The notes beneath the pieces were generated by a model. The model was not told the DNA's origin, ran no database searches, and worked only from the letters and a program-made list of their open reading frames with translations. Below, one piece after another: positions 54,006-54,313 of a DNA stretch of 54,313 nucleotides (its first letter is position 1; the number at the start of each line of letters is the position of its first letter). A program made the position numbers and the translations under genes. Origin of the DNA: a virus; IMG/VR virus record IMGVR_UViG_3300043395_001470, positions 1 through 54,313 of that record, one strand, 5' to 3'.

Positions 54006-54313
54006 TTAACGCTCAATATAACTTAAGGTGTGATCTTGAGCATATAGTTGTTCAATAATAATATCACATCCAATTTTAGGATTACAATCTCCACAGGTAT
54101 AAACATCCACTGCTGCTTTACCTTCTTCAGGCCAAGTATGAATACTAATATGACTTTCAGATAATAAACAAATCACAGTAACACCTTGTGGTTCAAACTT
54201 CTTAGAGATAGTCTGAACCACAGTGGCACCACTGGCAGCAGCAGCATTTTCTAATAAGTCAATAAGACATTTTTCATCGTCCAAAAGAACGAAAGAACAT
54301 CCGTAAAGATTTA
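54006..54313 (-). CDS. speD: S-adenosylmethionine decarboxylase SpeD (5' end outside window)
   Basis: The frame continues past the right edge; reading upstream of 54284 gives NLYGCSFVLLDDEKC, a typical start region, so a few N-terminal residues are missing. The pyruvoyl motif SESHISIHTWPE (self-cleavage before the Ser of ESH) and YTCGDCNP are present. It makes decarboxylated SAM for spermidine synthesis. It is a frequent auxiliary metabolic gene in cyanophages and probably supports polyamines for DNA packing or replication. Confidence 0.9.
   Translation of the reverse strand, partial: NLYGCSFVLLDDEKCLIDLLENAAAASGATVVQTISKKFEPQGVTVICLLSESHISIHTWPEEGKAAVDVYTCGDCNPKIGCDIIIEQLYAQDHTLSYIER

Overview
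The window is part of the genome of a lytic T4-like myovirus that infects marine picocyanobacteria (Synechococcus or Prochlorococcus). This rests on recognisable T4 core proteins (gp32, gp59, gp33, gp4, gp26, gp51, gp48, gp53, gp54), on typical cyanophage accessory genes (ThyX, SpeD, PhoH, a DUF1825 protein, 2OG-Fe(II) oxygenases, a carbamoyltransferase), on T4-type late promoters (TATAAATA and the variants CATAAATA, AATAAATA and CTAAATA) and on AT-rich sequence. Nearly everything is coded on the minus strand. The exceptions are one 134-codon gene (24619-25023) and the block gp4, unknown, gp48, gp53 (45055-48124). No photosynthesis gene lies in this window.

Layout from left to right. 1-10990: about 45 very small, tightly packed minus-strand genes, many overlapping by 1-14 nt, mostly of unknown function. 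Two of them begin with a T4 capsid-targeting-like N terminus. 11036-11866: an HNH homing endonuclease. 12162-24555: tail fibres and glycine/cysteine-rich adhesins, interrupted by an operon of two 2OG-Fe(II) oxygenases, a carbamoyltransferase and a GT9-like glycosyltransferase that carries two GIY-YIG homing endonucleases. 24619-31011: a small plus-strand virion-like gene and a 1995-residue virion protein. 31113-33470: a Mom-like DNA-modification protein, small genes, tRNA-Thr(UGU), an HNH endonuclease and tRNA-Leu(UAA). 33519-45022: baseplate hub and spike genes (needle-like protein, gp5-like, gp27-like, two large paralogous muralytic proteins, gp51, gp26, gp54). 45055-48124: gp4, unknown, gp48, gp53 on the plus strand. 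48108-48626: another GIY-YIG endonuclease. 48718-54313: the replication and metabolism block gp32, DUF1825, gp59, gp33, PD-(D/E)XK nuclease, PhoH, FmdB-like, ThyX and SpeD (SpeD runs off the window).

How it works together. Perfect sigma70 promoters (TTGACA, 17 nt, TATAAT) precede the thyX-gp32 block and the oxygenase/carbamoyltransferase/glycosyltransferase operon. A near-perfect one precedes the 33.0-33.5 kb small genes. Structural genes have T4-type late promoters, often overlapping the stop codon of the gene upstream. The most striking signal is regulatory: all five homing endonuclease genes have their late promoter inside the loop of a locus-specific inverted repeat placed just before the start codon. 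This predicts a common RNA switch that silences read-through transcripts and allows translation only from late transcripts. A second undescribed-looking signal is a roughly 50-bp element, with a GGGAA/TTCCC dyad, that abuts the start codons of both gp59 and a 59-residue protein. Function calls come from motif recognition alone; no database search was possible.
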